DNA of 33,994 nt from Pseudomonadota bacterium. Its GTDB lineage: Bacteria > Pseudomonadota > Gammaproteobacteria > Burkholderiales > Burkholderiaceae_C. Under the pieces are notes generated by a model that was not told where the DNA came from, searched no databases, and saw only the letters and a list, made by a program, of their open reading frames with translations. A program made the translations under genes and the position numbers. The DNA is taken from assembly GCA_018242005.1 (NCBI GenBank), contig JAFECU010000272.1, positions 1 through 33,994 on the forward strand, read 5' to 3'. Position 1 is the first letter of the stretch. Every line of letters starts with the position of its first letter. This document shows, piece by piece, positions 29,922-33,994 of the stretch.

Positions 29922-31687
29922 GCTCCAGCCCTCCGAGTGAAGCCAGTTCGCTGACCGAACCTGAATGCAGCGTCGACGCCGGTTGAAACGCCCAATGCGT
30001 GGACTTCTTCGCCGTCGCCGTAAAGATATGACGACCAGAAATCGACAAGAGAATCGAGTTTCTGGTTATAACGCTTGAAGGTGCGCTCCCTGCCAAAGCC
30101 TGAGGCCGCGAACCTGGTCTCAGCCGTCAGTGTCAGGAAGATGGGACCTGGCTCCAAGAGCAGCCATAGGCTATCTGCGGCCCATTCGATGCGCACCGCA
30201 CAGCCCTCGCGCCATTGAAGGTTCGGATACTTCGGCACTGACCCGCCCAAAGGAGGGACGTGCTTTTTTAGTTCCTGGAGTCCAGGCTCATCCACGGAAA
30301 TGGGATACAAGAGGTCAGTCGTGCGCTTGCGAATCCGACCCAGTCCTCGGTGGCGGCACAGAGCCCGGACTACTGCATCGCGAAGTAGACCTCTCTCCGC
30401 AGAGTCGTAGCGCAATCGCCGAGGCTCGATGGAAGCCAAGTCGAACTCAGCGACGTCGAACGGTGCGAAAGCTTTGTGAATGTCGGCATCGGCTCCAAAC
30501 GCAAGGACTCCTGGCCTTGTCCTCGCTGCTAGAACATCAACTCCCGCTGCTTCTACGGCCTGCCGCACCTCGCCAGTTCCTCCGACTTTGCACACCACAC
30601 GTCTGAAGACGGTAGGCATCTGCGCGACCCGCAACGCGTTCAACCGCACAACCGGCCAATGGGCTTTGCCAACGATGGCCGGTGCCGCTGTCTTGATTTC
30701 CCTCTGCTTACCGAATGCCTCCAAGGACTTGGCATCGAGCTTGGACACAAGGCGCACGAGATCTCGCAGCCCCTCGTCGAAACTTTGGACTCGAACAAGG
30801 CCGGTCTCAATGCCGTGAGCGTGTGCTCGTTCAAGAAGCGCGGTCACGCGCTCGTATGGAGAACCGTCCCCCCGATGCAGCCAGAACAGGCCTGCCGGAA
30901 ACGCGCCTGGAATTGCTGCGGCTTCCTCCAATGTATCCATGATGGAGTCGTCACGCCCGCTGTAGCCGCACACAATCAGCCCGGAGCGCCGACAGCTATC
31001 GACCAAGGCCGCGCGCAGCTCACGATCCTGATGACGAAGTTCGTCATCGGTGTTCTTTAGCTGACGCCAGCGGAAGTCTCCATGAAGCTTTACCTCTATG
31101 GGCCAACGACCGTCTGCCATTGCCTTGCGAGCTATTTCGGGACCAACGCCGAAGGCCACAGAAGTGAGCGCGCCTGTCCCATCAAATACTTTGGCACATG
31201 CATCCGCCACCAGAGGGTCAAAGTTCGTCGTCCAGACTATGCGCGTGTGGTCAGCCTTCATCAGGGCAGCAAGAGCCACGTGGCCATAGGAAGGCTTTGC
31301 TCCGCTCACCTTAGCGTCGAGATAGGCCCGACGGTCCGCTTCAGCGGGGAAGACCTTCTCGAAGATGACCGAGTACTCATTGGAAGCCCCCTCAGCCGGC
31401 AGACTGTTTGTCGAGTCGATGTGGGACTGCAAGTGTTGACGAACGCCAGGCGCCGAGAGATCGGCAACCATTTCCGGCGGCGCCCGCCGTTGACTTACAA
31501 ACAACTTTTGCTTGAACTCCCAAATCATGTCACCGGCTGTCGGGATGCCAGCGGCCGCTGAAGCGCCAGCGCCCAAGAACCACATCAAGCTTCCGGGGCG
31601 CATAGAAAACCGCCGGGAAAAATCGTCCGGCTGTATCTCAAGCTTCGACGCCGACGAAACATCCGGCTGCTTTTCGATTTCCAGCAT
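29918..31687 (-). CDS. SIR2-APAZ NADase, effector of SPARSA
   Basis: This 589-residue fusion has a SIR2 domain at about 30-280: nucleotide loop LGAGAS (38-43), WTTNFD with N155, catalytic-type H202 in KLHGDF, and GYSGRDD (241-247). A C-terminal APAZ domain (about 330-589, with FRRVVCKVGGT, RALCRHRGLGRIRKRT and the C-terminal FGQRTGFTRR) stands in for the missing N-PAZ half of the short Argonaute. Characterised SPARSA complexes hydrolyse NAD+ after guide-directed target binding, killing or arresting the cell. SIR2 residues look intact, so it should be active. The ATG at 31687 has GGAGGG just upstream. First gene of the pair. Confidence 0.9.
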   Translation of the reverse strand: MLEIEKQPDVSSASKLEIQPDDFSRRFSMRPGSLMWFLGAGASAAAGIPTAGDMIWEFKQKLFVSQRRAPPEMVADLSAPGVRQHLQSHIDSTNSLPAEGASNEYSVIFEKVFPAEADRRAYLDAKVSGAKPSYGHVALAALMKADHTRIVWTTNFDPLVADACAKVFDGTGALTSVAFGVGPEIARKAMADGRWPIEVKLHGDFRWRQLKNTDDELRHQDRELRAALVDSCRRSGLIVCGYSGRDDSIMDTLEEAAAIPGAFPAGLFWLHRGDGSPYERVTALLERAHAHGIETGLVRVQSFDEGLRDLVRLVSKLDAKSLEAFGKQREIKTAAPAIVGKAHWPVVRLNALRVAQMPTVFRRVVCKVGGTGEVRQAVEAAGVDVLAARTRPGVLAFGADADIHKAFAPFDVAEFDLASIEPRRLRYDSAERGLLRDAVVRALCRHRGLGRIRKRTTDLLYPISVDEPGLQELKKHVPPLGGSVPKYPNLQWREGCAVRIEWAADSLWLLLEPGPIFLTLTAETRFAASGFGRERTFKRYNQKLDSLVDFWSSYLYGDGEEVHALGVSTGVDAAFRFGQRTGFTRRAGA

Positions 31688-31718
31688 AACCCTCCGGGAA
31701 AAACCTAGCGGTAGCGCG

Positions 31719-31894
31719 CTAACAGTCTACAAGTCGTTCGTCAAATTTCGTATCCGGCCACAGTTGATTGATCTGTTCTTCCAACGCATTCACCCGATGC
31801 GCATTCAGTATGCAGACGACAGGTGCCGCGCTCAGCCGATGTTCATGCCCCACATCTGGCCATCAGAAAATAGTTTAGTGCTCTCGTTCGTCAT
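31719..31894 (-). pseudogene. Possible frameshifted small gene upstream of SPARSA
   Basis: An ATG at 31894, 12 bases after GGAGG, opens 20 codons (MTNESTKLFSDGQMWGMNIG, stop at 31832). In another frame of the same strand a 44-codon stretch ends at 31719 and has a protein-like composition (SAAPVVCILNAHRV, then NALEEQINQLWPDTKFDERL). One added base near GATGGCC (about 31863) would join them into one protein of about 58 residues. It may be a decayed small gene, a sequencing error or chance. No family is recognised. The rest of 31688-31925 shows no convincing promoter. Confidence 0.3.
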
Positions 31895-31925
31895 GAATAC
31901 TAACTACCTCCCATAGCTAGATTGC

Positions 31926-33994
31926 TTACCGAATACGAATCGGCAACGACACCTGGGGCTGGATCGGCACCAGCGTCTTGGCATAGGCGCGCAGGATGTC
32001 GTTGTAGAGATCGGCGTGCTTCGGTGCCTCGACCGACAGGATCAGCGCGTAGCGGATCTTCTCTGCACCGGTGGCCCGGCCGCCGCCGTCGCGGGCGTTG
32101 TAGTGGATGTCGAACACGGGGTTCTTGAAGCTGGAACCGCGGAAGGTTTTGGCACCGTGCAGCACGGTTTCCCACTTGCCCTGATCCGAACGACGCTCCT
32201 GCTCGGTGGCGAACTTCTTCAGGTCGAAGAAGCCCTTGGTATCGGCGTTGCTCTTGCCGTCTTTGATCTTCTCGTCGTTGGGACGGAAGACGACTTCGAG
32301 GCCGGCCTTGGTGTAGGCCGCAGCATCCTGCGGATCGGTGGGTGATGCGTAGCAGAAGGTAGCCTTCAGGCGAACGTTGCCTGTCAGCCCGTCCTTGGGC
32401 AGCGGCAGGCTGGCGCGCAGGTACTTGCTGGGTTTGAGCTCCCCCTGGTAGACCACTCTGGCCACGCCATCCGGACACGTGATGATGTCGAGCGTGTCCT
32501 CGGGAATCTTGCCCCAGCCCACTTCGATCGGGTCATGCTCGCCAGGATCGGCCGCATGGACCAACAAGGCCTTGATGGCAAGAGGTGTCAGGTTGCCGCC
32601 CAGGATGGCACGGATACCGACCGCGCTACGCAGCAGGTACGGCGCCGCGAAGCTAGTGCCGAGCTGTGGCGTCAGCACTGGTTTCGCGTTCGGCGCCAAG
32701 ACGTGGAAGTACTTGGACGCCGGGTTGCCGCCGAAGGCCATCAGGTCCGGCTTGACGACGCCGGGGCTGCGACCCGGCCCGATCGCGCTGTAGGGCGCGC
32801 GAGCCCAGCCCGCGCCGGTGTCGTCGGCCGCGCCGACCGAGAGGGCATTCACGCAGTCCGACGGAACCTGCACCCGGCTGTAGCCGAGCTCGCGGTCACG
32901 TTCTCCGTTGTTGCCCACGGCCACAGTCATGAGCGTGTCACCGTCGCTGAGCAGCTCGTCGATGACGGAGGTCCAAGCATGGACCTCCTGATCCTCCACT
33001 TCGAGGTCCGGCCCCAGGCTCAAGTTAATGAACTCGTAGGAGCGGGACAGCAGAACCTGTTCGATGAGACCGAGCGTGCGATACAACTCCAACGGTTCCT
33101 CACCGGCCGACTCCTGGTCGAGCACACGCAAATGATCCACTGGGGCGAAAGGCCTGCCGGCCGTTCCGTTGGGCTGGATCGGGCCGAACAACACGGCCGA
33201 CGTCACGCCCAGGCCGTGCTCCGGGCCATCCGGGTCGTCGTCGGCGTCTTCGTCGAGCTTGCGGTACGAGCGCAGCCAGGGGCCGATGGGGTGGTGCTTC
33301 GGCAGGCCGCCGTCCAGGATGGCGACGCGAGGCTCGGACGATAGGGCCTGCTCGGTAGGAAGGCTGCACCCGACCGAGGGACCGCCGCTGCGTTGCAGCG
33401 GGCGAATGCCGCGCAGTTTGGGCACCGGCCGGATCACCCGGACGAAGGTGAAGCTGGCCAGCTTCTCGACTTCGCGCGGCTTGCCTTCGACCGGTACGAA
33501 CCACAGGTTGCCGGCGACGAAATCGACTTCACTATGGACCTTAACGCCCTCCCGCTGGGCGAACTTCATGAAAGCCTTCTGGATCAAGCCAGGGTCTTCG
33601 CCCGGTAACAGATGCAGGCCCACCTCGAAGAACCGATCCTTCGGTCCGCCCAGGCTCACGATGCGCTCCGCTGGCGCGAAAGCGGCGAACTGTTCGATGT
33701 GGGCCAGGTCGTCGCCCTCGTCGGATTCCGCGTCGATGGTTTCCGTCCACCGCGAAAGGTTGCGGAAGGCTTGGCGCTTGCCCGCGACGAACAGTTCGGT
33801 CGTCGTGGTCTCCTGCGGCTGCCCCTTGCGGGTCCAGGCCTGTGGCTTGACCTTGACAGTACGGCTACCGATGGACTCCAGCCCCGTACTGCGCAACAGC
33901 CCGGTCGGGAAATAGGAACGAGCGATGAAGCTGGGGTTCATCATCAGCCGGGCCACCGCGAAGTCGCCCGGACAGGCGTCGATGGGCAGTTCGT
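31926..33994 (-). CDS. Subtilisin-like S8 protease, IetS type (5' end outside window)
   Basis: This large S8-family serine protease is open to the right edge; the frame before a GTG at 33956 reads LPIDACPGDFAVARLMMNPS without a stop, and that is normal family sequence, so the true start is outside. Counting from that GTG, the catalytic triad is D215 (VAILDGG), H247 (EHGLGVTS) and S435 (GTSFAAPY), with the oxyanion Asn349 in VGNNG. About 200 residues precede the protease core and a beta-rich tail follows. There is no visible secretion signal, so it is probably cytoplasmic. Such proteases pair with an AAA+ ATPase as IetAS (plasmid incompatibility and defence); an ietA gene is expected just upstream, beyond 33994. 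Confidence 0.85.
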   Translation of the reverse strand, partial: ELPIDACPGDFAVARLMMNPSFIARSYFPTGLLRSTGLESIGSRTVKVKPQAWTRKGQPQETTTTELFVAGKRQAFRNLSRWTETIDAESDEGDDLAHIEQFAAFAPAERIVSLGGPKDRFFEVGLHLLPGEDPGLIQKAFMKFAQREGVKVHSEVDFVAGNLWFVPVEGKPREVEKLASFTFVRVIRPVPKLRGIRPLQRSGGPSVGCSLPTEQALSSEPRVAILDGGLPKHHPIGPWLRSYRKLDEDADDDPDGPEHGLGVTSAVLFGPIQPNGTAGRPFAPVDHLRVLDQESAGEEPLELYRTLGLIEQVLLSRSYEFINLSLGPDLEVEDQEVHAWTSVIDELLSDGDTLMTVAVGNNGERDRELGYSRVQVPSDCVNALSVGAADDTGAGWARAPYSAIGPGRSPGVVKPDLMAFGGNPASKYFHVLAPNAKPVLTPQLGTSFAAPYLLRSAVGIRAILGGNLTPLAIKALLVHAADPGEHDPIEVGWGKIPEDTLDIITCPDGVARVVYQGELKPSKYLRASLPLPKDGLTGNVRLKATFCYASPTDPQDAAAYTKAGLEVVFRPNDEKIKDGKSNADTKGFFDLKKFATEQERRSDQGKWETVLHGAKTFRGSSFKNPVFDIHYNARDGGGRATGAEKIRYALILSVEAPKHADLYNDILRAYAKTLVPIQPQVSLPIRIR

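Larger units (their letters stand above)
22620..33994. mobile_element. Integrase-bearing defence island (right end outside window)
   Basis: A tyrosine integrase sits at the junction with the backbone, right after the DUF3348 operon. An AT-rich stretch (about 22680-22800) marks the change, and the genes to the right are less GC-rich than the backbone. All recognised cargo is antiviral or anti-plasmid: Hachiman, SPARSA and an IetS-like protease. The left boundary is approximate because no tRNA gene and no paired attachment repeat can be seen; the right end is not in the window. Confidence 0.75.

Noticed and set aside
33957-33994. Start of the S8 protease at the GTG at 33956
   Set aside because: The in-frame upstream codons are open to the edge and look like ordinary family sequence, so the gene is better treated as cut by the window.

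Overview
The window is GC-rich DNA from a betaproteobacterium, most likely family Comamonadaceae (the Acidovorax/Alicycliphilus/Diaphorobacter neighbourhood). The evidence is the long Lys/Ala-rich N-terminal extension of RpoD, the DUF3348-DUF802-OmpA-DUF2894 cluster, the style of the branched-chain-type ABC transporter, and the base composition. The genus call is inference from protein style; no search was run.

Positions 1-22560 look like chromosomal backbone. From the left: the 3' end of an unidentified gene and an AttH/CrtC-like exported lipocalin-fold protein; a six-gene minus-strand ABC importer operon of the branched-chain amino acid type (livG, livF, two tandem paralogous binding proteins, livH, livM) closed by a strong terminator; a molybdate module with modE divergent from modABC and a perfect palindrome in the divergent region; a small alpha-helical protein; an acyl-CoA synthetase; the primase-sigma factor pair dnaG-rpoD followed by two terminators; folA; and a four-gene minus-strand cluster encoding a predicted 5:2 inner-membrane ion motor. 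In that cluster a DUF802 protein is TolQ/MotA/ZorA-like with a long coiled-coil tail, and an OmpA-domain protein is MotB/ZorB-like; they are flanked by DUF3348 and DUF2894.

From about 22620 the sequence becomes locally AT-rich, then less GC-rich than the backbone, and enters an integrated defence island. A P4-type tyrosine integrase is followed, all on the opposite strand, by three anti-phage or anti-plasmid modules. hamB-hamA is a Hachiman system (SF2 helicase plus DUF1837 nuclease). A short prokaryotic Argonaute with a SIR2-APAZ protein is a SPARSA system. A subtilisin-like S8 protease of the IetS type runs off the right edge; its AAA+ ATPase partner would be expected just outside. The five defence genes all read leftward, toward the integrase.

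The most interesting parts are the stacking of SPARSA, Hachiman and an IetAS-like protease behind one integrase, the motor cluster of unknown function beside it, the integrase start hairpin that buries the Shine-Dalgarno sequence, a LivF with Arg in place of the Walker A Lys, and a small broken ORF between the protease and SPARSA. The right end of the island and its attachment site are not in the window.
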